The notes: generated by a model from the letters alone, not told the origin. 64,000 bases of DNA from Macrotis lagotis (GCF_037893015.1 NC_133664.1:127826478-127890477), one strand, 5' to 3'; positions 22,505-35,340 are shown, numbered from the stretch's first letter. A program made the numbers and translations.

Positions 22505-25500
22505 ACAAGGAGACATAGACAGCAAAACTTTAATAATGGGGGACCTCGTCCTTCCTCTCTCTCAGAACTAGATAAATCTAGCCACAAAATAAACAAGAAG
22601 GAAGTTAAGAAGATGAATGAAATCTTAGAAAACTTAGATATGATAAACCATTGGAGAAAACTTAATGGGGATAGAAAGGAATATACCTTTTTCTCAGCAG
22701 TATATGTCAGTTATTCAAAAATTTATCATGTAATAGGGCACAAAAACTTTATAATCAAATGCAGAAAGGCAGAAATAATAAATATATACTTCTCAAACCA
22801 TGATGCAATAAAAATTATATGTAATGAAGGAAAGATAAACCAAAAACTAATTGGAAATTAAATAACTTTATCTTAAATAATGAATGGATCAACAGCAAAT
22901 AATAGAAATAATCAATAATTATATCCAAGAAAATACTAATGAGATATCATACTAAAATTTATGGATGCAGCCAAGGCAGTTTTGAAGGGAAACTTTATAT
23001 GTCTAAATTGCCAGAAAATAGAGAAAGAAGAGATCAATGAATTGGACATGCAACTAAAAAAGCTAGGGAAAAAACAAATAAAAGATCCCCAATCAAATAC
23101 AAATTAGAAATTCAGAAAATCAAGACAGAGATTAATAAAATTAAAAGGAAGAAAACCATTGATCTCATTAATAAAACTAAGAATTTGTTTTATTTAAAAG
23201 CCAATAAAATAGACAAACCTTTGATTAATCTGATTTAAAAAAAAGAAAGAAGACAACTAAATTACCAGTATCAAAAATGAAAAGGGTGAACTAACCAATG
23301 AGGAGGAAATTAACAAGATAATTCAGAGCTACTTTGCCAACCCATATGCCAATAAGCTGGATAACTTGAGTGAAATGGATGAATATTTACAAAAATGAAA
23401 CTACCCAGATTAACTAAAGAGGAAATAAAATACTTAAATAACCCCATTTCAGCAAAATAAGATGGAGAAACCATTAATAAACTCCCTAAGAAAAAGTCTC
23501 CAGATCCAGATGGATTAACAAGTGAATTCTATGAAACATTTGAGGAATAATTAATTCCTATTCTACATAAATTATTTTTAAAAAATAGAAGAAAGAGTTC
23601 TGCCAAATTCTTTTTATGACACCAATATAGCATTGATACTTAAATCAGGAAGAACCAAAACAGACAAAGAAAATTATATACCAATCTCCTTAATGAATAT
23701 TGATAATTGAATATTTTAGCAATGAGACTACAGCAAGTTATTACTAGGCTAACACACATGATTAGGTAGGATTTATACCAGGTAAGCAGAAATGGTTCAA
23801 TATTAGCAAAACACCCAACATAATTTGACATATCAAAAACAAAACCAACAGAAATCATATACTTATCTCAGTAGATGCTGAAAATGCCTTTGATAAAATA
23901 CAACATCCATTCCTATTAAAAACACTAGAAATTTTAGGAATAAAGAAAGTTTTCCTTAAAATAAATAAATAAAATAATTAAAAGTAAGTAATATCTATTT
24001 AAAACCATTAATAAATATTATATGTAATGGGAATAAACTCAGAGCATTTCCAACAAAATCAGAGGTGCAACAAGGATACCCAATATCACCATTACTGTTC
24101 AATATAATATTAAAAATGCTAGCCATAACAATTAGAGAAGAAAAAGAAATTGAAGGAATCATAGTTGGCAATGAGGAAGCAAAGTTTTCATTCTTTGCAG
24201 ATGATATGATGGTATACTTAGAGAACACAAGAGAATCATCTTAAAAACTCCTTGAAACAATGGACAAATTCAGCAGAGTAGCAGGATATAAAATAAACCC
24301 ACATAAATCAATAGCATTTCTATATATGAACAAAAAAACCCTCCATTTAAAGTAATTATAGATATATTAAAGACCTGGGAATCTACCTCCCAAGACAAAC
24401 CCAAAAACTATATGAGCACAATTATAAAGCATTTCTCACTCAAATAAAGTCAGAACTAAATAATTGGGGAAAATGTCAATTGCTCATGGTTATAATAATA
24501 ATAAAATATAATAAAAATGACAATTCTACCCAAATTAAATTTCATTGCCTTACCAATCAAATGACCAAATAACTATTTTACAAAGCTAGAAAAAAAAATG
24601 GTAAAAAAAATTCATCTGGACCAACAAAAGGTCAAGAATAGCAGGGGAATTGACGGGGGAAAAAATGTAAAGGAAGGTGGCCTAACTCTTCCAGATCTAA
24701 AATTATACAATATAGTGACAGTCATCAAAACTGCCTGGTATTGGTTGAGAAACAGAGTAATGGATCAGTGGATTAGGACAGGTTCAACAGAAATCACAGT
24801 AAATGACTACAGTGATCCACTGCTTGTCAAACCCAAAGATATCAACTTCTGGGATAAGAACTCACTATTTGACAAAAATTATTGGAGAAACTGGAAAACA
24901 GTATGGCAAAAACTGAGCATAGACCCACATCTTACACCCTATACCAAAATAAGGTCAAAATGGGTACAAGATTTAGGAATAAAGGGCAACACCATAGATA
25001 AATTAGTAGACCAAGAAACTATCTAACAGATCCATGGAAAGGGTACAAATTTAAGACCAAACAAGAAATAGAATACATTATAAATTACAGAATGAATGAC
25101 TTTGATCATATTAAATTAAAAAGGGTTTTGCACTAATAAAATCAAAGCTGCCAAAATTAGAAGGAAAGCAGAAACCTGGGAAATAATCTTCATGACTAGG
25201 AGTCCTGATAAAGGTCTCATTTCTAAAACACATAGAAAATTGAATCAAATTTATAAGGTTTCAAGTCATTCCCCAATTGATAAATGGTCAAAGGATATGA
25301 ATAGACAGTTTTCAAATGAAGAAATTAAAGCTATATATAATCATATGAAAAAATGCTCCAAATAATTATTGATTGGAGAAATGCACATTAAAACAACGAT
25401 GAGGTATCACCTCACACCTATCAGTTTGACTAAGATAAGAAAAAGGGAAAATGATTAATGTTGTAGGAGGATTGGTACATTGGTGTATTACTGGTGTAGT

Positions 25501-26219
25501 TGTGAATGTATTCAACCATTCTGGAGAGCAATAAAAATGTTCATTCCCTGTGACCCAGCAATTCCAATTCTAGGTCTCTCCAGAAGAAATAATTAAAAAT
25601 GAAAAAAGTCTCACTTGTTACAAAATATTCATAGAAACTCTTTTTGTAGTGACAAGGAACTGGAAAATGAAAGGATGCCCATCAATTGGGGAATGGCTAA
25701 ACAAGTTATGATACATGAATACTGTGGAAACCATAAATAGTCAGACTCTAGAGAGAAGCATGGGATGACTTACAGGATCTGATGCTGAGCAAAGGGAGCA
25801 GAACCAAGAGAACAATGTGAACATTAACAACATTGTGAGATGATCATACTTGAAGGAAGCAACTCCTCTCAGCAGTTCAGAGAGCTAGGACCACCTTATT
25901 GGCCCAGCTATGGACAATGTTATCCCCATCCAGAAAAAGAAAAACAAAGCAAAACAAAAAGAAAAAATGACCCTTCAGAATCTGATGGACACTTTATAAA
26001 ATTATTTATATATCTCTTTCCTTTTAATCCTAATTCCTCATACTGAAAATGACTAATATGTAAACATGTTTATCAAAAATATGTATGGCCAATGTTAACC
26101 TGACTATTCACCACTGAGGGGAGGGGGGGGTGGGACGGGAAGGTGAAAAGAAATTTTGTAACTTAAAAATAAACATAGATGAATGTTTAAAAAATAAAAT
26201 AAACTAAAAAAAAAAAAAC
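22505..26219 (+). mobile_element. 5'-truncated L1 LINE (ORF2 plus 3'UTR and poly(A))
   Basis: Starts within the endonuclease domain (YTFFSAVYVSYSKIYHVIG, ending SNHDAIKI), runs through reverse transcriptase with an F-A-D-D box at 24194-24205, and through the C-terminal region, best preserved in the 142-residue frame at 24598-25026 (LPDLKLYNI, then WYWLRNR). The 3'UTR has CAATTGGGGAATGGCTAAAC and a G-rich run at about 26115-26130, and it ends in an A-rich tail at 26161-26219. Many stops and frameshifts separate the frames, so it is dead. ORF1 and the 5'UTR are absent. Confidence 0.92.
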
Positions 26220-26221
26220 AG

Positions 26222-26299
26222 AAACTTACTCTATATGTGACCCTAGGCAAATTACTTAATTTTTATTTGCTTAATCCTGGAGGCAATGGTAAACCACTC
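26222..26299 (+). mobile_element. CORE-type SINE, left part, split by LTR
   Basis: GTGACCCTAGGCAAATTACTTAA to GCAATGGTAAACCACTC is the SINE body. The next expected bases (CCAGTATCTTTGCC-like) are found only after the LTR, at 26797. Confidence 0.8.
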
Positions 26300-26796
26300 T
26301 GTTGCATTCCACTCTGGGCAGCTGGGCCTTGGCCTGATTTTCCACAGCTCTTCAGGGCACCCTGGACATGCCAGCAAGTCAAATAATGAAAGTCAGCCAG
26401 TGAGAGATAAGTAAGGAGTTTATTGCAGGTAAATGCTACATCTCTGACTCACATAGTTGAGTAAGGGTATATATAAGCCTAGTCCCCCTGTATCAGCATT
26501 CCTCATCTCCAGGCACTGTGAAAGTATAAAGGGCATGCCACAAAAGGTGTGTATCCTGGAATATGTGGAATCTTCAACCAGATAAGGATGAAAGACAGAG
26601 AGATAAGGACAAAAGCTCCTTCCTGAGAATCTTCAACAAGATAAGGAATGAAAGGCAGGAGAACAACAGAGAGAAGGGACAGAGCTCCTTCCTGAGTTCA
26701 GAGCACTCTGGTATGGACATTCCTGTTGTCCCAGGTCTCAGTGACTCTCAGGATGAACTCTTCATGGCCATGTACTCTGTCTATTAACCCCTTACA
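26300..26796 (-). mobile_element. Solo endogenous retrovirus LTR with perfect 6-bp duplication
   Basis: On the minus strand it runs TGTAAGGGG...GCAACA (497 bp). The duplication CCACTC is at 26294-26299 and 26797-26802. Regulatory signals on the minus strand are a TATATATA core at 26468-26475 and AATAAA at 26419-26424. No internal retroviral sequence is present. Three clustered near-repeats of an AGCTCCTTCCTGAG-type motif occur within it (about 26610 and 26690). Confidence 0.92.
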
Positions 26797-26870
26797 CCAC
26801 TCCATTATCTTTTGCCAAGTAAACCCCATACACAGTATGATCCATGGGGTCATAAACATACACACTACAT
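26797..26870 (+). mobile_element. CORE-type SINE, right part, split by LTR
   Basis: CCACTCCATTATCTTTTGCCAAG followed by AAACCCCATAC and GGGGTCATAAACATAC continue the SINE interrupted at 26299. Confidence 0.75.
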
Positions 26871-26929
26871 AAATAACAACTACAAAGTTTCCATACACCT
26901 AATTAGAAATGCTGAAATTCTCCTATCTA

Positions 26930-28245
26930 ACTGTAATTTCCTATGATTTCAATTTTCAATGTTTCACTTTTTATTACATTTTTTAACTCCCTTCAATATT
27001 TTCATTTTCTATACTTCTGATTACACTCTGATTACTTTTCTTTTCTCATAGTTCTGACTTCACTTTCCTCTCTCTCCATCATCTACTTGTTTCAACTTTG
27101 TACTATTGTTCATTCTTGAAATCTTTGCCCCTTTGTCCCATAACTACTTTCCTCTTGACAAACCTCAGCCATGAATTATTCCCACGATCCATTTGCTCCA
27201 TATTTATTCAGAGCAAATGATGAAGTTGTGATGTTCCAGATCTTTGTTGAGTGAGTGGTACATAACAAATTTATGTTAACTAATCTCAACTGGGTTCTGA
27301 TTGCAGCAAGGTTATTCCTTTTATTCTTCCCCATTTGAGTTCCTATCTCACTCTCCAAAAAAAAACTTTTCAAGTTTTCTCTTCCTTCATGATGCCCTGC
27401 TCATTCCCATTCTTCTTTCTCTAAATCCCTTATCAAGGGACTTTGCCTCTTATTCTATTGAAAAATATACCAAGGTCACTCAATGTAAACTCCCTCTTCT
27501 CATCTACTTTTCATTCTAAAACCCATTGGCATCATCTACCATTCTCTCCTCCTTTCCCCCAGGCTGACAAAAAGATAGTCCCCTTCTCTTTGCCAAAGTC
27601 AAATCTTCTACACATTCAATCCTATCCAATCCTATCTCTACCAGGAGATTGGTTTCTCAATCATTCTCCTCTTTCTCATGAACCTTTGATATGTCCCTAT
27701 TAACTTCCTTGAAACTTGATCTCCTCCTTCCTCTAAAAAAAAAGGATCTCTAAACCCTAACATCCCCTCAAGCTATCATTCTAACTATATTTTTCCTTCC
27801 CTTTCTCAAGGGAAAACTTGAAAAAGTTAGCCACACTGGTTGTGCCTACCTCCCCTCCTCTCATTCTTCCCTTAATCCTTTGCAATCTAGCTTTAGATTT
27901 CATCACTAAACTATTTTCCCAAAGATAAGAATGATTTCATGCTCATTCCTAATACTTTTTGACTTATTTTCTACATTTGACATCCTCCCCAGGACATCAT
28001 TCTCTATGGATTTTTCTTTTTTTTTTAGGGGAGAGGGACAGTTTACCTCCTGACCTTTCTAACTGCTCCTTTTTAACCTCTTTATTGACTCAGTATCTCT
28101 GATATTGCCTAACTACGGATGTTCCCCAAGAATCTATCCTATCTCTCTTTATCATCTCAGTAATTTCAACTGCTCAATTGAGTTTAATTGATATATCTCT
28201 ACATATGACTCCCACTTCTATATATGCAGCCCAGAATGACTAAAC
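26930..28245 (+). mobile_element. Old L2 LINE, reverse transcriptase region
   Basis: The translated wording is L2-like: TTTGACATCC in the 'leucine-leucine-aspartate-leucine...phenylalanine-aspartate' region near 27977, then CGGATGTTCCCCAAGAATCTA near 28117, which reads as a GVPQGS-type motif (here DVPQESI). The CT-rich base composition matches L2. Frames are broken throughout. Confidence 0.55.
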
Positions 28246-28249
28246 AGAT

Positions 28250-28682
28250 AATGTTTCATGAATATAATGGAATATTGCTGTGTTGTAAGAAACATTGAAT
28301 ACAATGATACAAAAAAAAAAAGCAAGGAAAGATTTATGTGGATTATGCAAAGTGAACTAAACAAAACCAGGAAAACAATGCACTCTGACTATAGAAATGT
28401 AAACATAAAAAACAACAAAGCAACCAAACTTGAATACTTTATAATGATGAAGCAGAGCCCTAAAGAAGACATAAAAACACACTCTTTTGTTGCAAAGATG
28501 TTCAACTAAGAGTGTCGAACCCTGCAGAGAATGTCAGATTTTTTTTTTTAACCTGCTGGCTCATGTTTTTCTTTCTACCTCCTTTTGTTATTCTTTATCA
28601 TAAGGCATGACTGGGAGATATTGTGGGAAATGTAGATAATATAAAGACAAAAATATCAATAGAATTTTATTTTTTAAAAGTC
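28250..28682 (+). mobile_element. L1 LINE 3' end
   Basis: AATGGAATATTGCTGTGTTGTAAG, AAGATTTATGTGGATTATGCAAAGTGAAC and GGAAAACAATGCACTCTGAC match L1 3'UTR wording seen at 17.9-18.1 kb and 25.7 kb. It ends near TATCAATAGAATTTTATTTT. Confidence 0.75.
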
Positions 28683-29029
28683 ATTTGTTTTATATTTATA
28701 TACCAAAGTTGCCCTCAAAGCATATTTAAACTATTTTCAGAAAAATTTATAGCAATGGAAAAGTAATCAAATGAATTAGTAATTATTAATAGCCCCTTTG
28801 TCACCTTTTTTCAAATAAAATAATAGGATTCAAGATTTTTTCCAACTTCTGACATCCTCCCAAGACAATTTTTTGGATAACTCAAAAGATATAAATTGCA
28901 GATAGTTTCTAGTATTATATCATTGTAAGTCATAGAACCTCTGAAGAATTAGAGGTGAAGGTCACCCAAAAAAGCAATGTAGAGGTCCATGGTAAGACTG
29001 AGTGAACTACAATACACTTATGAGGAAAA

Positions 29030-29495
29030 TGTGAGTGTTTGGGTTCCACAGGAAGGTGAAGGGAGGATTGTAAATCTACATTTCAAAGACTAGGGTCTGT
29101 CTATATTGTTGCCTATGGGCAGGTACTGAGTTAAGATAAAAGATTTGGCCTCTATTTGATCAAAAATGGATGAGATTGCCCCCACCTGTTTTTAACTTAA
29201 CCTGGAGTCTTGAACTTCTTTGCACATGTTCAAGGAGATCTAGCTGTTCTTGCTTATTAGTATAATGTGCAGGGCAGGGAAATGTATAGAAACCAATGTA
29301 TCAATTAGATTTGTAACCCCAGCCCCTATGATTGGCATGGGGGCAGGAACAAAGTCTTTCAAACTGCATAAAAGAGATTGAATTTTGAGATTTCCCCTCC
29401 CCCCTCCCATCTTGAGAGGTGTGCCATTTTGTTAAGATATCTTAATAAAAAAATAATTTTAATCTGTACTAAGTATTCACAAGCCATCTATAACA
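29030..29495 (+). mobile_element. Probable endogenous retrovirus LTR
   Basis: CATAAAAG at 29367-29374 followed 70 bp later by AATAAA at 29444-29449, with a C-rich stretch between them, is an LTR-like arrangement. The right end falls near CATCTATAACA. No duplication could be matched, so the edges are approximate. Confidence 0.45.
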
Positions 29496-29499
29496 CACT

Positions 29500-29720
29500 G
29501 TTATTTTTCAATCCTGTATAACTCTTCATGACCCCATTTAAGAATTTCTTAGTAAAGATACTAGAGTGGTTTGTCATTTCCTTGTCCAGCTCATTTTACA
29601 GATGAGGCAAACAGGGTTTAGGGACTTGCCCAGGATCACTCAGCTAGTAAGTTGTCTGAGGCTAGATTTGAAATCAGGTCTTCTTAACTCCAGGCCTTAA
29701 CTCTATCTGCCACCCAGCAG
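29500..29720 (-). mobile_element. Long CORE-type marsupial SINE
   Basis: TAGAGTGGTTTGTCATTTCC, CAGCTCATTTTACAGATGAGG, GGACTTGCCCAGGATCAC and CTCTATCTGCCACCCAGC give the complete reverse-strand order. Confidence 0.88.
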
Positions 29721-29901
29721 CAACACACTTACAATTCATCAAGAAAAATAATTTTTTAAAATGTCATCAGGCTAAAAAGTGACTGGAAAACAGTGGCCCT
29801 GGCAAGAATGAGGAGGTAATCAATGAACAACTCCTATGCTTCATATGATATTGCCTTGTGATATTATTTCTCCAGGATTAATATGTATATGCATGGAGTA
29901 T

Positions 29902-29903
29902 AC

Positions 29904-29949
<46 letters not shown>
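29902..29949 (+). repeat. (TA)n-(TG)n compound microsatellite
   Basis: A short TA run passes directly into about 17 TG units, a sequence with Z-DNA potential. Confidence 0.96.
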
Positions 29950-29950
<1 letters not shown>

Positions 29951-30295
29951 AAGAGTTATGCCTAACAATATTTACAATTTATTAAAAAAGGAAATTTGTT
30001 AAAATATATGTAAAAAGAAATATAGAAAGTGAATCTCCTCATAGAGTAGAAATAATTAACCATTTTTGTGACATTGACTTCTCTGTCAGTATGGTAAAAG
30101 TCTATGAAAGCCTTCTGTTTAATTAATGTTTTCAAAAGCACAAAATAAAATAAAATAGGACTACAAATGAAATAAATTATTTTGAAAGCATTATCAAAAT
30201 ATTTTAAATTCATGTACCCCAGGTTAAGAATTCCTGTTCATGATAATAAAAATAATAAAAATGAATAATGTTAAATTTTAGCTCTGTGATTCATC
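29950..30295. other. Intergenic, nothing recognised
   Basis: AT-rich. No coding or repeat call is supported. Confidence 0.35.
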
Positions 30296-30299
30296 CCAC

Positions 30300-30500
30300 A
30301 TGGAAGACAGCCAAGATTATATTGAGAAGGATCACTGAACTAGAAGTCAGGAAAAATGGGTTGCTCTGGTCCCAGCTCTATCATTAATTATCTTTGTGAC
30401 TTTAAATAAATTATTTATTTTCACCAGACTTTTTGTTTTCTCATATAAAATAAGGGGTTTGGGCTGGATTTCTAAAGTCCTTTCCAACCCTGAACTTTAT
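30300..30500 (+). mobile_element. MIR-type SINE
   Basis: ACTAGAAGTCAGGAAAAATGGG, TTTGTGACTTTAAATAAATTA, TTCTCATATAAAATAAGGGG and TTCCAACCCTGAACTTTA are in MIR order. Confidence 0.75.
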
Positions 30501-30504
30501 AACA

Positions 30505-31095
30505 CACTCTTGGCAACCCTTTATCCATTCCTTAATGTCCTCATTCTTACAGCATTCAGGATCACTGTGTAGAGGATTTATAGAAGAACTTGGACAAGAA
30601 TCACTGAGGCTGAGGGGGCAAGGATGAATTTTGATCCACATTATTGGAAGGAACACTCAGTGAGATCATATTCCAATACTTAACCTACCTTCTTAATGCT
30701 TCAGTGAGCATGCTATCTAAGCCAACAGTCCTTTTTGCCAGAGAATAGATTCCCTTTCTGGAGCTCTTCTTTATTCTAAATGTAAGGTTTTCTTTCCCCA
30801 TACCAAACCCTTTCTTCCTTAGAAATTTATACTGATTATATTTATCTTTTGAACTTGTAAATTAAAACATCTCTGGACATCAGTGGATCCTGCTTTTGCT
30901 TGCTCTGAGTTGAAGATGAGCTTCCTGACTCCACAAGATGCAACATTATCTGTCAAGGTCCTGGAATATGACAATATCTCTAATCTCCTGGCTAAGCTTC
31001 TTGAGGTTCCAAAGACAAAATATATTCAGTCCTTGTTATCTGGGTTTCTGGTAGTACTGGGGACACTGCAATACTGCCTTTGGTTCTAGAAAGGA
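30505..31095. other. Intergenic, nothing recognised
   Basis: No repeat identified. The frame at 30883-31089 has no recognisable family. Confidence 0.35.
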
Positions 31096-31099
31096 AAAC

Positions 31100-32065
31100 C
31101 TGAGTCATCTAATTATCTGCCCTCCTCAGTGGGCCTCCCCTATTCCACCGATACTCTGCCTAAACACTAGGGATTAAAACACTCTCACCCCTTTTACTCC
31201 CAACCCAATAGTACCAAAATTCCAGCTATCAAAAAAAAACCCAGTCCTCCTCTCTTTGAGCGCCATTCTCCATTTCCTCAATCTCTTCTACCTCCATGAC
31301 ACAGAATTGCAATATCAGATTCTGCCCACCTCTTCCTATATCCCCTGGAAATTTCACTCTATAATTAACAAAAACATTTTTTTATTTTAAACCTCTTCCT
31401 CCCCTGTTCTTTCCATTCTCTGTTATTCACTGAGGCCACATTCCCTGAAAGAACCCTGAATCCCCAACGATTCTTTCCAGGACCTCTTATGCTTTCTCTC
31501 TTACCCCTGACTCACTGGTCCCAAGAGAGGATTCTGAATCCTCTTTACCATTCTTTTCCACTCCCAGATTCTTCTTCAAACACCATCACTCAATAACCTT
31601 TTTTGAGATTCAATCTAGCTGACTTTAAGAACCAAACCAGATCCTGGTCACTATTGTTTATCAGTGCCCAAGACATTGCCTATCCTTTCTCAATGACTCT
31701 CATAGTTTCCTTCTCAACCCCAAGAACTTCAGCTCCTGATGATATTCCCTTAAATACCATAATTTCTTAAATTCTCAATCTACTCAATTTCCATGGCCTA
31801 CTTTTCCCCTGAGCTTTTACTCAGGGATGGTCATATTCCTGATTTTTCATCATCACAATTCCTACACTTCTGTGTTCACAAATTCCAAAATTCAATTAGC
31901 TGATCATCCTTTTCTAAGCCTTAATCCTTTTAAATCTATAGTTTATCCTTACTATGACAGCTAATCTCTCTATCCTTAGATACTTTTTCCAGGCAACCAC
32001 TCCAGCACTGGCTACATTATTCTCCTTTCATTCCTTGGTGAAGATAGTTTTATACATAACTTAAT
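31100..32065 (+). mobile_element. Possible old L2 LINE, 5' coding part
   Basis: Pyrimidine-rich composition and wording such as CTGATTTTTCATCATCACAATTC, TTCACAAATTCCAAAATTC and GCTGATCATCC recall the L2 endonuclease region. Divergence is high and the call is by eye. Confidence 0.4.
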
Positions 32066-32069
32066 AAAT

Positions 32070-32215
32070 AAATCTAAGAGAATTTCCTAAGGATTGATAT
32101 TAAATGACTATCCCAAGATCACACTTTATACTAAGTCTTAGGGATGGAATTGAACTCAGGCTTCAATGATTCCAAGACTAGCAACCTATTTCTAATATCA
32201 TACTATTCCTCCTAA
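32070..32215 (-). mobile_element. MIR-type SINE fragment
   Basis: GACTATCCCAAGATCACAC, GGAATTGAACTCAGGCTTC and AATATCATACTATTCCTCC are the reverse-strand MIR order. Confidence 0.55.
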
Positions 32216-32219
32216 ATTT

Positions 32220-32990
32220 GGATATATCAAAAAGATTTCTATTCTTTTCCTCTCCCAAATAAACTCAATGCAGAAATAGTTGTTTCCATCTCTGAGACAC
32301 AGAATTCTTGATGGAATCTCCCTCAAATATCTCCCCCTTCTTCTCTGTTCCTCTATCCCTACCCCTAAAACCTGTTGAATTCCTTCCCTAAATCCCAACC
32401 TGTTCCTTTCTTATCCTTAGATAGATTTCAATAGGTTGCCACTAACAGAATACAAAATCTAACAAGAGTTAAGGAATAAATTATAATTGAAAAATCCTTT
32501 GTTTTCTAATTATCCACATGATCTTTCGAAAGTAAAACAAAGATGGCTTTTATCCTTGAATTCCCAAAAGGGCCTCTCAACTCAAAAAGCATTTAAATCT
32601 CCCAGAGTCGAGTGGGCGGGCTAATGCTTCAGTCCTGGCCTTGTGCTTGAGAAAGGCTTTTAGAAATTCTCTCCCAGGCTCAGTCTGTTGGTAAATGGGC
32701 AGCCAGGGACAGTACTCAGAAATGAAAGGACCTAGAACCTGCCTAGTGAAGAGCAACAGGCATAATTGAAAGGATTGGAGGACACATCCTAGAAATAAAG
32801 GATAACAGAACTAGAAAGATCTGTCTGGATTAAAAAGGACTCTAGAGTATACAAATGATATACTTCTAATAGATAAAAAGGTTTCAGAAGGAACAGCAGC
32901 AAGTTATTTGCAATATGCGTTAAGACTGGGAGAAAATGTCAGAACATTGTGAGATAAAGACTGCAGTCTAGATACAAGAAAGAGGAAAAC
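32220..32990. other. Intergenic, nothing recognised
   Basis: Contains a slightly GC-richer patch (about 32595-32660, AGTCGAGTGGGCGGGC) but no promoter or gene can be supported. Confidence 0.35.
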
Positions 32991-32999
32991 AGATTAAAT

Positions 33000-33150
33000 T
33001 TGAACTCAGGTCTTCCTGAATATAGATCCAGTCCTTTAGCAAGCAAAGCTGCTTCATTTGTTTCAGCTGTGTGGGCAAATCATTTGCTCTCTCCAGACTT
33101 CAGAAATTCTTCATCTGTAAAATCAAAAGGTTGGATTACACTATCAAAGT
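33000..33150 (+). mobile_element. MIR-type SINE
   Basis: CTGTGTGGGCAAATCATTTGC, TTCTTCATCTGTAAAATC and AAAGGTTGGATTACACTATC are in MIR order. Confidence 0.65.
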
Positions 33151-33985
33151 TTTTTTAAGTCTCTAAATGTAGCCATTATCATTCCCACCCCTAATCTGTT
33201 TGCATACAAAGGTGACACAGGGAGCTGTGTGTTTTGAGTTCCTTTTCCAGCAAGGATGCTGAATTTGAACCCATCAAGCCATACCCACTCATCTCCCTCT
33301 TTCTGATGGCTGGCGAGGATTAGAAGTGAAATATGGGACCATGGAAAGGAACACAATTCATTCTCCCAAATGCTAACTATGGCACCTGTAGCTACTATGC
33401 TTAAAGAATTGATGACTTCTGGTTATCAATGTAGCATTGTACCCATGAACCTTGGCTTACCCTTCTAGTATTTCCAGGTTGAGCGGATAGAAGATATGTC
33501 TGTATTACATCCATAGGAAACTAAAATTTAAGGGTACTTTAGTAAGCATCAGGTCCAATCCCCTTATTTCAGAGGGTCATCTGAAGTCACCTAACTGAAA
33601 ATCAGAGGGGGAAAGAGAGTAGAGAACACCTGTGAAGGCTGGTTGTGATGCAGGGAAAAGATGAAGAGAATTGTGAATGTAACAGAAAGAATTTGGGTGG
33701 AGATGTAAATTGACTTGAAGTAGAGAATTATGATTGTAACAAAAACAATCTTAAAAGGCTGCTCAAATTGGGTGGAGATCCACATTACCATTGATTCATT
33801 GTTTAATGTAAAATTTGTACACCTTTTCCTTAGGCTTTACCCTCCTAATTCTGGGTCCAGTATAGGGGAAGGGAGTTCACATTTTGCCCTCTGGATGAGA
33901 GGCAAGACATAAAAACCTGGGTTGGACCAGAGCTCAGGGCCACTGCAGTCTTTTATGACCATGACCCAGGGAACACTGCTTGGCT

Positions 33986-33987
<2 letters not shown>

Positions 33988-34041
<54 letters not shown>

Positions 34042-34042
34042 C
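33988..34042 (+). repeat. (CT)n-(CA)n compound microsatellite
   Basis: About 13 CT units followed directly by about 13 CA units. Confidence 0.96.
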
Positions 34043-34525
34043 CTTCCTATGCCTTGTAACCTTTTTAATACATTTTTGTTTTATTTCCACCCATGCTTTC
34101 CCAAGTCTGAATAATGATTCCTCATGGGCAGAACTGAACTCAAGCAGCCAGTAGCTACAGTTGGAAAAACTGGGATGTTTAGTCTGGTGATGGGACAACT
34201 GGGGAAAGGAGAGGGGAGGGGAGTATGAAAGCACACTTCAAGTATCCAAAAAGCTTCATCTGAGAAAGAGGTTAGATTTTTTTTTTCTCGTTGACCACAA
34301 AAGGCATAATCAGGAGTGATAACAATAACTCATGGAGTCAAATTTAGACTTGATTGTGGAAAAAAATTACCATTTTGAGCAATCCTCATCTGAAATGGTC
34401 TAAGAAATAGTGGATAGTTCCTTACCACTGGAAGTCAGTAAGCAAGGGTCAGAGTGCTATAGGGCTGGATTGTTGGAGATTGAGATTTTTATAATTCCTA
34501 GCTTCCTACTAAACTCAAGATCACC

Positions 34526-34640
34526 TTATCTCCTTATCTCTTTCTCCCTCTCCCCCTCTCCCTCTGTCCCTCCCTTCCACTTCCTTTTTTCCCCTCTCTC
34601 CTTCCTCTCTTTCTGTCTCCCCCTCTCCCCTCTCCCCACC
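34526..34640 (+). repeat. Pyrimidine-rich low-complexity tract
   Basis: Irregular C/T mixture (CTCCCTCTCCCC type) over about 110 bp. The frames on both strands through it are compositional. Confidence 0.85.
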
Positions 34641-34995
34641 CCACACAAAGTAAGATTCTCCTCTTGTTTTGATTTACTTTGATGTTTCTTATCCAGAACA
34701 ATGCCATTCCCAGTCATTTCCAAACAGTGCTACATGCATTCTGACCATCCTCCTTCCATAGAATTCCTGCTGCATATCTGAGATCCTAGGCTCTTTACCT
34801 TATCTTACCTAGAACCAGGGAACCAAACCACAATCTTTCCAATGCTGCCTCCCTTTTATGAGTTGTTTTCCCCAATCAAAAGTAAGCCCCCAGAATATTA
34901 TTAAAATGCCTTAAGGAATGTTGGAAAGAAGGTTTTCAGAAATATCTAGGAAGATTTTTTTAATTGAAAAACTGGCAAGCAGAAATTATAGAACA
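34640..34995. other. Intergenic, nothing recognised
   Basis: No feature identified between the pyrimidine tract and the LINE 3'UTR-like segment. Confidence 0.3.
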
Positions 34996-34999
34996 ATTT

Positions 35000-35340
35000 A
35001 TACAATAACAAATGTATTGCAAGGACAAGCAACTTTGAAAAACGTAAGAACTCTGATCAAAACAAGACTGACTACAATTCTAGAGGACCAATGATGAAAC
35101 TTGCTATCATGCACCTCCTTATAGACTGGTAATGGATTTACAATGAATAAGAAAAAAATAAGACATAGTGTAAAATAAATTTTTTTGGCCATGCTTGATT
35201 ATGCATGTTTGTCACAAGTTTTTATTTTTATTTTTTCCCCCTCTACTTGATTGGGGGGGGGGGGAAGAAGATGGAGAGAAGAGAAAGAAAAGGATAGCGT
35301 AATCCAAAAAGAAAATATGGTCATTGCAGCATTTTTAATG
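35000..35340 (+). mobile_element. LINE 3'UTR-like segment (L1 type)
   Basis: AGAGGACCAATGATGAAACTTGC, ATGCACCTCCTTATAGACTGG, TGATTATGCATGTTTGTCAC and a G run (about 35252-35264) recall a marsupial LINE 3'UTR. The coding part is absent. Confidence 0.45.

Noticed and set aside
22478..22861. 127-residue frame
   Set aside because: The first residues come from a SINE and the rest from the L1 endonuclease region; it is an accidental fusion.
24598..25026. 142-residue frame that could be called a gene
   Set aside because: It is the C-terminal part of L1 ORF2 within a truncated, frameshifted copy, not a host gene.
33630..34200. Possible LTR with ATAAAAAC near 33910
   Set aside because: No TG...CA ends, polyadenylation signal or target duplication could be matched. 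A partial internal repeat around GGGTGGAGAT (33695 and 33770) was noted but is not enough.
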